NCBI RefSeq assembly: GCF_011604685.1
Contig: NZ_CP050063.1
Span: 3,928,501-3,992,500, forward strand
DNA: 64,000 bases
Direction of reading: 5' to 3'
Source: Spirosoma aureum
GTDB taxonomy: Bacteria > Bacteroidota > Bacteroidia > Cytophagales > Spirosomataceae
The notes under the pieces were generated by a model. It did not search any database. It was not told where the DNA came from and saw nothing but the letters and a program-made list of their open reading frames with translations. Positions 52,751-61,780 of the stretch are shown here, piece after piece; positions within the stretch are counted from its first letter, which is position 1, and each line of letters opens with the position of its first letter. Both the position numbers and the translations under genes were made by a program.

Positions 52751-54946
52751 TTAGTAGCAGTCCATCAATATCTGGCTGTGCGACTGATATACGCTTACAG
52801 ACTTACCCAGTTTCGTCTGGCAGATCGTTTCGAGCAGATCAATCACATCTTTTTGCATCGCCAGTGACCCGCAAATCATCACGACTCCTTTCATCATCAG
52901 TGCATTGGCGATGAACTCGGCATCGTGAGCGATCAGGCTGCTCACGTACTGCCTGTCACCTTCCCGCGAATAAGCCACATGCAGGCTCGTGAGTTTTTGA
53001 GCCGTCTGGCTTGCATCCAGAAAATTCCGGTAGCTGTCGAACGATGCGCTTTGCCGGAAACCGCAGTACAAATGACAGGGTATCTGCTGTTTATTCTGGC
53101 TAATCATGCCCAGAAACGGCGCAATGCCGGTGCCATTGGCGATCATCACGACGATTGAAGCATTTTTGGGGAAATGAAAATGATCGTTAGAGACGATTCG
53201 CGCCCGGATCGTTTCGCCGGGCGTTAGCTTGTGTAAAAAGCTAGATCCTAATCCGCCTGGGTGCAGCCTGACACTCAACTGAAGCTCTTTTTCCAGGACG
53301 CCAATCGAATACAGGCGTTCGCGGTGATCATTGGCCGGGTAAATGGCCAGCAAATCGCCCGATGTAATACTCCGCCGACGTCGGGCCCGCAGCCGGATCA
53401 GGAAGGTTCCGTCAGACTGCGCGGTGCGGGTGTTATCGGTCACGGTCAATGTCTCAAAACGGGCTGCTGGTCCCGTCAACAGATCAGACGAAACTGGCAT
53501 CGGCCGGTCGGCCTGCTGCGACCAGGCTTCGGCCCACAAGCCAAAATCTTCCGGCGACCGATCATTGACGGTATGGATGTCGACCAGCGGAACAGTCCAG
53601 GGCTGCCCGGCCAGCAACTGATTGACCTCAAAGGCAAACTGGCAGAAATCGGGATAGGCGTGCGACCCGAAACCGAGCACCGAATAACGAACAGGCTGCG
53701 GCTGCGGGTATTTTTCAACCAGAGCCGCAAATTTTTGGGCATTCGTCGGAGCCTCGCCGAGTCCATAGGTAGCAGTCAAGGCGATCAGGTACTCTGCTTT
53801 GGGGAAAACGGTGTAGTTGTTAAACTCGGTCAGAAAGGATTTCTCACTCTGTTTGATCAACTGCTGGTGAATCGCCTGCGCAAATCGAAACGTACTGCCG
53901 TTCTCAGATCCGACCAGAATAATGAACCGGCTCTCATCGGCTGAGTACTTGTTTTTGACGCGGTTGGCTCGTCGTTTCCAGGTGATGGCAAAACCGGAAT
54001 AGATGAAAAAGAGAATATTCCCCGAAGCCACGGCCAGAATGATGGCCCAGATTGCGCTTGTTCGACCCGTGTGCAGATCCAGGCTCAGGTTGGTCAGTAA
54101 GACGGCGGCCGGATACCGGTTTTCTCTCAGGATGTCGCCCGTAATTTGATTGACTGTCAATTCGCGATCCTTGAGTTTTAGCGTATAGTAGTCCTCGACG
54201 TCTTCCGAAAACGGAAATTCAATGGTTTGTACGTCTGCAAGCCGCGTGTTTTTAAATACCAAAAAGTCGGCCAGTTTTCGTTCTGGCTTTGACTGAATGG
54301 CATCGAAATCGATTTTGGGCGAAACTTTATCCTCACCAACCAGACCGAACCGGGCCAGTGAAAGGTAAGTCCCCGAAAGCGCAATGACAAAGATTGGAAT
54401 CAGCGACAGCCGTCCCAGCACGACATGGTAATACTGGGCAAAATTGTCCCGGACGATCCGGGTAAAGAATCGTTTGACTCCCCGCTGACGCTGGATAATC
54501 AACATGGTGCCTGAAACAGTAATCAACAGCAGCAGGAACGCGGTTAGTCCGATAAAAAACCGACCGGCTTCGTGAAGAAACAGGGAACGATGGAGGGCGG
54601 TGACCCACTGGAAGAATTCGCTTTGTTTCGTGGGGATACCCAGAATTTTGCCCGTCTGCGGATCAATGTAAGCAGTCAGGTTTTTTCCATCGGCATCGCT
54701 CCCCTTGATCTGCACAAACTGGTTGGCATCGACGCTCAGTTCACTGATTTCGGTATAGCTTTTTTTTAGAACTGGCAGCGTCTGGGCCAGGGTAAGTTGG
54801 CCAATGTTATCGACACGATACGGCTGAATTTTCTGCGATACGGGTTCGAACGCCAGAATAATTCCCGTAATCGAGGCCAGGGTCAGCAAAAGAAAAGAAG
54901 ATACAGCCAACACCAAGTGGCTGTATCTCCAAACAGAAATGGTCAT
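52751..54946 (-). CDS. PepSY-flavodoxin-reductase fusion (ferric reductase-like)
   Basis: A 731-residue membrane protein. Four hydrophobic helices and PepSY domain lie in the first 335 residues. Then a flavodoxin-like domain (start FIILVGSENGSTFRFAQAIHQQ near 343, VLGFGSHAYPDF near 420) and a ferredoxin-NADP reductase-like domain with a FAD-binding ARRRRSITSGDLLAIYP segment and the NADP-binding stretch IANGTGIAPFLGM near 620. The layout suits transfer of electrons from NADPH across the membrane to reduce iron at the outer face (inference). It is downstream of DUF2271 in the same operon, and convergent with ApbE. Confidence 0.92.
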   Translation of the reverse strand: MTISVWRYSHLVLAVSSFLLLTLASITGIILAFEPVSQKIQPYRVDNIGQLTLAQTLPVLKKSYTEISELSVDANQFVQIKGSDADGKNLTAYIDPQTGKILGIPTKQSEFFQWVTALHRSLFLHEAGRFFIGLTAFLLLLITVSGTMLIIQRQRGVKRFFTRIVRDNFAQYYHVVLGRLSLIPIFVIALSGTYLSLARFGLVGEDKVSPKIDFDAIQSKPERKLADFLVFKNTRLADVQTIEFPFSEDVEDYYTLKLKDRELTVNQITGDILRENRYPAAVLLTNLSLDLHTGRTSAIWAIILAVASGNILFFIYSGFAITWKRRANRVKNKYSADESRFIILVGSENGSTFRFAQAIHQQLIKQSEKSFLTEFNNYTVFPKAEYLIALTATYGLGEAPTNAQKFAALVEKYPQPQPVRYSVLGFGSHAYPDFCQFAFEVNQLLAGQPWTVPLVDIHTVNDRSPEDFGLWAEAWSQQADRPMPVSSDLLTGPAARFETLTVTDNTRTAQSDGTFLIRLRARRRRSITSGDLLAIYPANDHRERLYSIGVLEKELQLSVRLHPGGLGSSFLHKLTPGETIRARIVSNDHFHFPKNASIVVMIANGTGIAPFLGMISQNKQQIPCHLYCGFRQSASFDSYRNFLDASQTAQKLTSLHVAYSREGDRQYVSSLIAHDAEFIANALMMKGVVMICGSLAMQKDVIDLLETICQTKLGKSVSVYQSHSQILMDCY

Positions 54947-54988
54947 AAATCCGGCCGCGGTTAATTAGGGCAACGTGGTTGGCACAAC

Positions 54989-55492
54989 TCAGTTGCCGGA
55001 GTTGGGGCTGAAGCGTACGTAGCGAATATAACCTGTACCTTCACTCTTGGCGGAAAGTCCTTCTGTCGTGAGCGGAATTTCGAGATCTTTCGCGTGATCT
55101 TCCTTATCCTCCACGGCACTTTCGAACCGCAGTTTGTAATCTTTATTGAGCTTCGAATTGTCGATTTCCAACACGATGACGCTGCGATCTCCGCCAGCCA
55201 CCGATGCTCCGGAAATCGCGCTGATATTAGTCGTTTTTTTGCCCACGGCCTTATACCATTCCTTAACGTCAGGATACCACTTTTTATCGGAGCCGAGTAC
55301 ATACAGTGTTTTCTCGTAGACACCTTTTCCATTCATGAGCGAAACGGCGATATACGCTTTTTCGCCCATGTAATTGGTCATCTGGATCATACACTTGTAC
55401 TGGGTAGTACCCGACTGTTGAGCAAACGAAGCCGATGAACCAGCAACCATCAGGGTCAGGACCAGCAGGCCGATTTTATGCAAACAAGACAT
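54989..55492 (-). CDS. DUF2271 domain protein
   Basis: A 167-residue exported protein. The signal peptide (SCLHKIGLLVLTLMVAGSSASFA) is followed by a DUF2271 domain with CMIQMTNYMGEKAYIAVSLMN and a WYPDVKEWYKAV core, and a late IRYVRFSPNSGN. DUF2271 proteins co-occur with PepSY-type reductases and ApbE in Bacteroidota and are likely periplasmic electron-transfer or flavin-binding partners (inference). It lies 42 bp upstream of the reductase and 4 bp downstream of the ankyrin gene, so the three are one transcript. Confidence 0.88.
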   Translation of the reverse strand: MSCLHKIGLLVLTLMVAGSSASFAQQSGTTQYKCMIQMTNYMGEKAYIAVSLMNGKGVYEKTLYVLGSDKKWYPDVKEWYKAVGKKTTNISAISGASVAGGDRSVIVLEIDNSKLNKDYKLRFESAVEDKEDHAKDLEIPLTTEGLSAKSEGTGYIRYVRFSPNSGN

Positions 55493-55496
55493 ACAC

Positions 55497-56975
55497 TTAT
55501 TTTAGAAAGTTAACAGACACGTTGTTTTTAGCCAATGATTCATTCTCGCTGGCCAGATCGAAAGCGGTTTCTTTAAAGTTGGTCGGAATGTCTTTTTTTG
55601 CGCCAATGGACAGCAGATATTTAAGCATGGCGTCATCTTTCGATACCATAGCCGCCTTATGCAGAGCCGTAATACCTTCCTTGTTTTTGCTGTTTACATC
55701 GATCTGGAGAGGCTCCAGCCGTTTCACCAGCGAAAGGTCGTTTTTGGCAACCGCCAGATGGTACAACGTATTGCCATTCTTCTGGGCAGCCTTCATATCG
55801 AGCCCTTTTTCCTGAATCAGTTTCAGCTTCGCATCGAATTCATCGGCACGTGGTCCGCTACCAGCATAGGACTGTACCAGATAAGCGGCCAGATTGTCGC
55901 CGTTTTTATCCGTTACTTTAACGTCGGCTCCTTTAGTTAACAGATAGCCTACTACTTCGGGTGAATTGCCCCGAACCGCCAAAGCCAGTGCCGTTGCACC
56001 CTTCTGGTTAGTCTGGTTGATGTTTTTTACGTTCGGTTGCAGCATTTCCAGCACGGTAATGTCCCGGTTGGCTGCGGCAGCGTTCAGAAAGGCCGTGTTA
56101 CCTTCTTCATCCGCCTGATTGACATCGACGCCTTTCGCCAGAAAATACTGGATAATTTCATTCTGCTTGGGTCTGCGAACAAGTGCGTGCAGGACGTTTT
56201 CACCGGCTTTATTGGTTGCGGTCGGTTTGATGTTAAGACTTTCCAGGTACTGAAACACTTCGATGGAATTCGCACCCTGACGTCCACCCTGGCTGGCCAT
56301 AATTATGGCATTGTCATTGACAGGAACTCCTCGTTGCAGCAGCGCTTTCAGGATATTGATATTGCCACCCCTGGCTGCATAACTAAACGCGTTGTTACCG
56401 GCAGCATCGGTACTTTTCAAATCAAGGCCTTTCGAGACAAAATAATCGGTCAGCTTAAGATCCTTGTCATTGGCAATCGCAATCAGCAAGGCATTGGCTC
56501 CGTCGTGATTCAGATCCTTTTTTAGATCAGCTCCGTTCTGGAGGCACAATTCATAGACCTGCGTGTTCGGTTGGCCACTACCAGCCGCAAAATTCAGGAC
56601 GGTCATGCCGTGGCTGTCTTCTACGTTGGCTTTTGACCCTTTCGCGATCAGGTATTCCATAATGTCGACATTGCCCCGGTTGGCGGCCCAGTGCAGATAA
56701 ATGCGGCTATCATGCGTAATCTTGTTCACGTCATTACCGGGCTGCGACAACAGATACTTGATCGTCTCGTTGGGAGCCTGGGCGTTGATCGCCATCACGA
56801 CGGGGTCAAAACTAGTTGAATTGAATTGCGACGGGCTGTTTCCTTTCTCGACTTCCGCCTTAACCTGGGCCACATCAGGCTTGCCCTGCCAGAACGACTG
56901 TTCCAGCAGAACGTTTTTCTGGGCCTGGGCTGAGAAGGCAATGCCTGCCAGAATGGCGATAATTATTTTTTTCAT
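55497..56975 (-). CDS. secreted ankyrin-repeat protein
   Basis: A 492-residue protein with signal peptide (KKIIIAILAGIAFSAQA) and about 12 ankyrin repeats of 33 residues, seen in runs such as DSRIYLHWAANRGNVDIMEYL, GMTVLNFAAGSG and GITALHKAAMVSKDDAMLKYL. Ankyrin stacks mediate protein contacts. It is the first gene of the minus-strand unit with DUF2271 and the PepSY reductase, so it may help assemble that electron-transfer complex in the periplasm (inference). Confidence 0.88.
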   Translation of the reverse strand: MKKIIIAILAGIAFSAQAQKNVLLEQSFWQGKPDVAQVKAEVEKGNSPSQFNSTSFDPVVMAINAQAPNETIKYLLSQPGNDVNKITHDSRIYLHWAANRGNVDIMEYLIAKGSKANVEDSHGMTVLNFAAGSGQPNTQVYELCLQNGADLKKDLNHDGANALLIAIANDKDLKLTDYFVSKGLDLKSTDAAGNNAFSYAARGGNINILKALLQRGVPVNDNAIIMASQGGRQGANSIEVFQYLESLNIKPTATNKAGENVLHALVRRPKQNEIIQYFLAKGVDVNQADEEGNTAFLNAAAANRDITVLEMLQPNVKNINQTNQKGATALALAVRGNSPEVVGYLLTKGADVKVTDKNGDNLAAYLVQSYAGSGPRADEFDAKLKLIQEKGLDMKAAQKNGNTLYHLAVAKNDLSLVKRLEPLQIDVNSKNKEGITALHKAAMVSKDDAMLKYLLSIGAKKDIPTNFKETAFDLASENESLAKNNVSVNFLK

Positions 56976-57097
56976 ACTGATATACTAGAGTTGAAATGCT
57001 GATACAACGTGTTTAGGCACTAGGCGAAAAACGAAACGGGGTGCAAATTAATAAGATTCAGTCTAAATAAGGCTTATTAGTGGCTACTAAATTTAAA

Positions 57098-57129
57098 AAC
57101 CTATAAGGTCTCCAAAGACCTTATAGGTT
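57098..57129. terminator. terminator overlapping TonB receptor stop
   Basis: Perfect 14-bp inverted repeat, arms 57098-57111 and 57116-57129, with a 4-nt loop, followed on the minus strand by a T-rich stretch (TTTTTAAATTT). The right arm covers the stop codon of the receptor gene. Confidence 0.78.
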
Positions 57130-59577
57130 AAAATTGACCCGTACTGATTTATTTAAACCGATAGGACAGTGTTGCTGTAAACTGCCGGGGGGAATCGGCA
57201 TAATGCTATAGCGGTCGTGAATCAGGTAATTTAACGTATTGGTAATGTTCGACACTTTGGCCAGTAATGAAATTTTCTGGTACGTATAGCCTGCCGACAG
57301 GTCGAACGTTGTGAAGCCGGTCAGCGGAATCAGACGGCTAAATTCCGGGGTTTGCCCATACGTATTGTTGTTGCCGCCATAACGGGCTCCTGTATAAAAA
57401 GCCGACGCACCCAGTTTTAAACCACGCAATTGTGGTAAATCAAACGTGTAGAAAATAGTAGCATTTGCTGTGTGTGCCGGGTTGTTGGTTAACCGTTCGC
57501 CTTCGATGGGTGATCCTTTTACGAGTGATGCTTTGGTATACCGCATGTAATTATAGCCGTATCCGGTAATGAAATAGAAATTCTTCGACAGATTACCCGT
57601 CAGATCTATTTCCAGGCCGTCGCTGGTGGTTTGACCCGTAAACTCCTTCACGTTTGCGTCAGCATTAGCGGTTCCATCTGCTTTGAGCGGGGCCATCTGG
57701 GCAAAATTACTGTTTACAATGTGATAAAAGCCGAGGTTGGCCGTAAATCGACCATTAAACAATTCGTTTTTCACCCCCGCTTCAAACTGGTCGACAATAG
57801 AAGGCTTTAAGAGTTGCCCATAAATATCGACCCCCGAGTTGATGGTGAAGTTGTTTGAGTAGCTACCAAAAAACGAGGTGGTTTTGGTGGGCTGATACAT
57901 CAGAGCCACTTTAGGCGAAAAGGCCGCATCGGTTTTGGTTTCGGCCGTGCCCCGCGTTTCAACCTGGGACAACAGATTAAGGATAGTAGTCTGCACTGTT
58001 CTTTGCTGCGACCAACGAATACCAGCCAGAATTTTAAATTTATCGGTCAGGCTGATTAAATCCTGTGCATAGAAACCCAGCCGCGTTGAGGGCGATGTGG
58101 TCCGGCTAGTTGCGGTAGCATCGGGAATGTCGGTGCGGGCTTCGTACAGACTCGGATTCAGAATGTTGATTTTATCGTAAGATGTTTTGCCCGTCCCATA
58201 ATTAACCGTGTACGAATTGCTCTCGCTCACAATACTAACCAAATCACTACCGACCAGCAGTTGGTGACCAATAGCGCCGGTATTGAACCGACCGTTGAGG
58301 TTAACCTGCCCGGTGGCATTGTTTTCGCTGGTCATAGTTCGGCTGAGCGTGCGGGTCCAGTCGCCGGTAGCCGATACATTATTGTTGGGTACACCTGCCC
58401 CATAGGCACTAACATTCGTTCCCTGAGCCGAAGCAATGGCTGTCAATTTCCAGTTGTTAGAAAACGCATGATCAATGTTCAGTGAGCCGGATGTCTGATC
58501 GACATTGTTATAAGCCCAGGGGGTATTGATGAACCGCGAACGGGGCACGTCGGGAATGATGGCATCCTGATTGAGGTTCAGCGAACCGATACCGTTATCG
58601 GGTGTCAAATCTGATTTCAGGTAATCGCCCTGAAGCAGAATGGTGGTTTTCTGGCCTAGTTTGTAGAGCAGGGATGGATTGGCATATACCCGGTTCGTTT
58701 TCACGTCATCCCGGTAACTTTTGGCGGTCTCATACGTGCCGACCACCCGAAAGGCCAGGTTTTTTGCCAGTGGACCGTATACATCAACGATGGGTTTGTA
58801 AAGGCCATAACTACCCACTCGCATCGACACTTCGCCCCCGTGCTCAAATTTTGGTTTCTTAGTAACCATGTTGATTATCAGACCACCTGAAACATTGCCA
58901 TACAGCAAGGCAGAACTACCTTTCAACACTTCTACCGATTCCAGAGTACTGGCTTCGGGGAAACCCATCGTATTGGAAATGACCCCATTTTTAAAAATGC
59001 TTCCTCCTGCACCGGCAATGCCAATGCTATAGCCCCGTGCCGAAAACGTTTCGGCCACACCGCCCCGCTGCTGAGTTAAAGATACCCCGCTCACGTTTTT
59101 CAGGACATCGCCCAGGCGGGCCGCCTGCTGGTTTGCAATAACCACACTACTGACCACACCGCTCATCTGCGGAAGGTCTAATGGGGCAATCGCAGCTTTA
59201 CCCAGGGTAACAGTTCGGTTATTTCCGGTGACTTCAACTTCGCTCAATTGGGCTGCGCTCTCAATCAGGGAGAAATCCGTTTGTATGGTCTGACCGGCCT
59301 TTACAGAAACGGTCTTCTCCTGGGTTTGCAGGCCCACGAATGTGATCTGCATCGTGTAGGTGCCAGCACTAATTCCTTTCAACTGGTAGCTGCCGTCTTC
59401 AGCTGTAATCGTTCCTTTGCGAATTTCCTTCAGACTAACATTAACGAAGGAAGCTGGATTACCATCACTGGTTTTTACACTACCACGAATTGATCCATGC
59501 GTTTGAGCAAGGCTCTCAACCACAGTGAGCATTCCCAGACTTAAACACAGAACGAAAATGGAATAAATATGTCTCAT
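57121..59577 (-). CDS. TonB-dependent siderophore receptor
   Basis: An 818-residue outer-membrane receptor. Signal peptide, then a CarboxypepD_reg-like domain (residues about 26-108, KTSDGNPASFVNVSLKEIRKG), a plug domain with VEVLKGSSALLYGNVSGGLIN, and a 22-strand barrel with the FYAQDLISLTDKFKILAGIRW and FYTGARYGGNN parts. It resembles TonB-dependent siderophore receptors, so it likely imports a ferric siderophore. A possible Fur-like box lies at 59581. An AraC regulator (PchR-like) is divergent. The terminator at 57098 separates it from the ankyrin unit. Confidence 0.93.
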   Translation of the reverse strand: MRHIYSIFVLCLSLGMLTVVESLAQTHGSIRGSVKTSDGNPASFVNVSLKEIRKGTITAEDGSYQLKGISAGTYTMQITFVGLQTQEKTVSVKAGQTIQTDFSLIESAAQLSEVEVTGNNRTVTLGKAAIAPLDLPQMSGVVSSVVIANQQAARLGDVLKNVSGVSLTQQRGGVAETFSARGYSIGIAGAGGSIFKNGVISNTMGFPEASTLESVEVLKGSSALLYGNVSGGLIINMVTKKPKFEHGGEVSMRVGSYGLYKPIVDVYGPLAKNLAFRVVGTYETAKSYRDDVKTNRVYANPSLLYKLGQKTTILLQGDYLKSDLTPDNGIGSLNLNQDAIIPDVPRSRFINTPWAYNNVDQTSGSLNIDHAFSNNWKLTAIASAQGTNVSAYGAGVPNNNVSATGDWTRTLSRTMTSENNATGQVNLNGRFNTGAIGHQLLVGSDLVSIVSESNSYTVNYGTGKTSYDKINILNPSLYEARTDIPDATATSRTTSPSTRLGFYAQDLISLTDKFKILAGIRWSQQRTVQTTILNLLSQVETRGTAETKTDAAFSPKVALMYQPTKTTSFFGSYSNNFTINSGVDIYGQLLKPSIVDQFEAGVKNELFNGRFTANLGFYHIVNSNFAQMAPLKADGTANADANVKEFTGQTTSDGLEIDLTGNLSKNFYFITGYGYNYMRYTKASLVKGSPIEGERLTNNPAHTANATIFYTFDLPQLRGLKLGASAFYTGARYGGNNNTYGQTPEFSRLIPLTGFTTFDLSAGYTYQKISLLAKVSNITNTLNYLIHDRYSIMPIPPGSLQQHCPIGLNKSVRVNFNL

Positions 59578-59580
59578 TTT

Positions 59581-59599
59581 ATTTAGATTAATTCTAATT
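59581..59599. promoter_or_regulatory. candidate Fur-like iron box
   Basis: ATTTAGATTAATTCTAATT has TTAGA and TCTAA arms about an A/T core, a shape resembling Fur-type operators, just 4 bp upstream of the receptor start. The match is partial and no experimental support is available. Confidence 0.33.
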
Positions 59600-59673
59600 T
59601 AGTGCAAATTTGTGGCTTGAATGAGTAGGGTAGGTATCGTAACCGGGAGCATTCCTATCGAAATCGGGCTATT

Positions 59674-60681
59674 TTGGAAATAACTATAAAATCTAAGGGC
59701 GTTGACACACCGTTACGTCAGGAAGAATTGACGGGTAATGATGGGCAAACTGAGCTCTTTAAGGAGAAGCACGTCAGGATTCAGCATGAGCAGATAGGCT
59801 GCATTACCGATACGCAGCTCACAACGGGTAATTTCTTTATGGCCCACTGTAAGATCCAGCTCACGCAATCGATCCAGTTGGTGAAGGAAGTAGAAGGGGA
59901 TATTATTCAACTGGATTTTGCGCTGCGGGGTGAAAGCAAGGCGTTAACGGGCGGGAAGACAATGAGCCAGGCCTTCTCAACTGGTCAGCATAATATTGCC
60001 TATATTCCTCCGTCGGAAAGTATTTATGACTACTATGCATCTCCTGAACAACTGGATTATAGCGTAGTTGTGATTCCCAAAGAAAATTATTTTCGCCTAA
60101 TACCGCCTGATAGTGACTTACATCAGCACCTGGTAACCAGGATTAACCAGAAGAAAGCTGCTTATGTATCGGCTAAAAACCTGCCAATTACGTCAGCTAT
60201 GGACTGGATCATTCGGGATATGCGTGCCAGCCAGCGGACGGGCTCGCTGAAACGGTTATTTCTGGAGTCCAGGATAACTGAACTACTCATGCTTCAACTG
60301 GAGCAAATGCAGAGTACTCAACCCATTGGTCTTCTCTCTAAAAAAGCGGATATCCATAAAATACACGAAGCTCGCGAAGTGCTGGATAGCTGTTACCCGA
60401 ATACGCCCACGATTATTGAATTGGCTAAACTCGTTGGCCTGAATGAATTTAACCTGAAGCGAGGATTCAAAGAACAACTAGGAACGACGATCCTTGGCTA
60501 CATTACCCAACGGCGGATGGAGGATGCCCGACGCTTTTTGCTGGAGGGTGAAAAAACGATCAGCGAAATAGCGTACTGGGTAGGCTATAAAAACCCGGCT
60601 CATTTTACGGTAGCCTTTAAAAAATACTTCGGGATGCTGCCCAGTGCTATTCGGACGCACCCGGGCTGTGACTTATCTTAA
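59674..60681 (+). CDS. AraC-family regulator (PchR-like)
   Basis: A 335-residue regulator. The C-terminal HTH pair has IIELAKLVGLNEFNLKRGFKEQLG and the ISEIAYWVGYKNPAHFTVAFKKYFGMLPSAIR end. The N-terminal half is a PchR-like sensor domain with a conserved hydrophobic pattern. The frame opens with TTG at 59674. Proteins of this type respond to siderophore and turn on the uptake receptor, which fits its divergent position to the TonB receptor gene. There is no close ATG in the first codons. Confidence 0.88.
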   Translation: MEITIKSKGVDTPLRQEELTGNDGQTELFKEKHVRIQHEQIGCITDTQLTTGNFFMAHCKIQLTQSIQLVKEVEGDIIQLDFALRGESKALTGGKTMSQAFSTGQHNIAYIPPSESIYDYYASPEQLDYSVVVIPKENYFRLIPPDSDLHQHLVTRINQKKAAYVSAKNLPITSAMDWIIRDMRASQRTGSLKRLFLESRITELLMLQLEQMQSTQPIGLLSKKADIHKIHEAREVLDSCYPNTPTIIELAKLVGLNEFNLKRGFKEQLGTTILGYITQRRMEDARRFLLEGEKTISEIAYWVGYKNPAHFTVAFKKYFGMLPSAIRTHPGCDLS

Positions 60682-60837
60682 AGGTAATCGTTTGTCGCAA
60701 TGTCAAATCCATCCTGGGATTCAGCAATCAGAAGAGATAAGCAACTGCCTGTTTTTGTATAAGTCATCCGTTGAAATGTATAAGCCCAATGCTGTTTATC
60801 GCCTGACCTTTGCACTGAACAAATAAAGTGTAAAACA

Positions 60838-61668
60838 ATGGCAAAGACAGTGTTAATTACCGGAACATCTTCCGGTTTTGGCAAACAAACCGCTAAACTT
60901 TTTCACGAAAACGGATGGAGCGTAATCGCAACCATGCGCGCTCCCGAAAAGGAAACGGAATTGACTCAATTGGATAATGTGATAGTTGATTATCTGGATG
61001 TTAAGGATACCGAATCCATTCGAAAAGCGGTTAAAGCCGGTACAGATACGTTCGGTACAATTGACGCACTCATCAACAATGCAGGCTATGGCGTGATGGG
61101 TGTTTTTGAGTCTGCTACAGAAGAACAGATTCGGCAGCAGTATGCCGTAAATGTATTCGGAATGATGCAGGTTACTCAGGCTGTGCTTCCTTATATGCGG
61201 GCTCAGGGTAGCGGAACGATCATCAATATTTCTTCATTTGGTGGTGTCGTTGCGTTACCATTTGGTAGTTTATATAACAGTTCGAAATTTGCCGTAGAAG
61301 GCTTTTCCGAAGCCTTATCGCACGAAGTGCTTCCTTTGGGGATAACAGTCAAAATCATTGAGCCGGGTGGAGTCGTCACTAATTTTCGAAATGGGCTGAC
61401 TATGATCAACAATAAGATTCCTGTTTACAATCCTCTGCTGGCTTCGTTTTTTGGTCGGTACGCGCAAACGACCCAACATCTTCCAAAAGCAAGTCCAGAA
61501 ATGGTTGCCGCGACCATTTACGAAGCGACTACTGATGGAAAACAACAACTGCGTTATGTAGTGGGTGAGGATGCCCAATTTTACATCGATGCCAAAACAA
61601 AAAACAGCGATGAGGCATATACGAGGTTGATTCGTGATTATTTTGTCAATGATCCCGTAAGCCAATAG
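60838..61668 (+). CDS. short-chain dehydrogenase/reductase
   Basis: A 276-residue SDR. The NAD(P)-binding TGTSSGFG lies at residues 8-15, NNAGYG near 80, the catalytic Ser in NISSFGG and YNSSK in the Tyr/Lys position (about 158-162). It most resembles classical SDRs that reduce small carbonyls or act in lipid metabolism; substrate unknown. No obvious link to its neighbours, except a shared strand with the AraC gene. Confidence 0.93.
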   Translation: MAKTVLITGTSSGFGKQTAKLFHENGWSVIATMRAPEKETELTQLDNVIVDYLDVKDTESIRKAVKAGTDTFGTIDALINNAGYGVMGVFESATEEQIRQQYAVNVFGMMQVTQAVLPYMRAQGSGTIINISSFGGVVALPFGSLYNSSKFAVEGFSEALSHEVLPLGITVKIIEPGGVVTNFRNGLTMINNKIPVYNPLLASFFGRYAQTTQHLPKASPEMVAATIYEATTDGKQQLRYVVGEDAQFYIDAKTKNSDEAYTRLIRDYFVNDPVSQ

Positions 61669-61689
61669 TGTATGCTAGTCGTTATTTAT

Positions 61690-61777
61690 AGATCTTTGGC
61701 TAAAAGCCGTGCCACCGCAGCCGATGATTATTAATGATGCTCTTAATAACTGTGTTACGGCTTTTGGCCAAAGATCT
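61690..61777. terminator. large inverted repeat between convergent genes
   Basis: Arms 61690-61713 and 61754-61777 match at 21 of 24 positions (AGATCTTTGGC and AAAAGCCGT are conserved), with a 40-nt loop carrying GCCGTGCCACCGCAGCC (61706-61722). Located between the SDR and the GT22-like gene ends. The 17-mer matches 15 of 17 bases of the element at 41770. Confidence 0.65.
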
Positions 61778-61780
61778 GGC

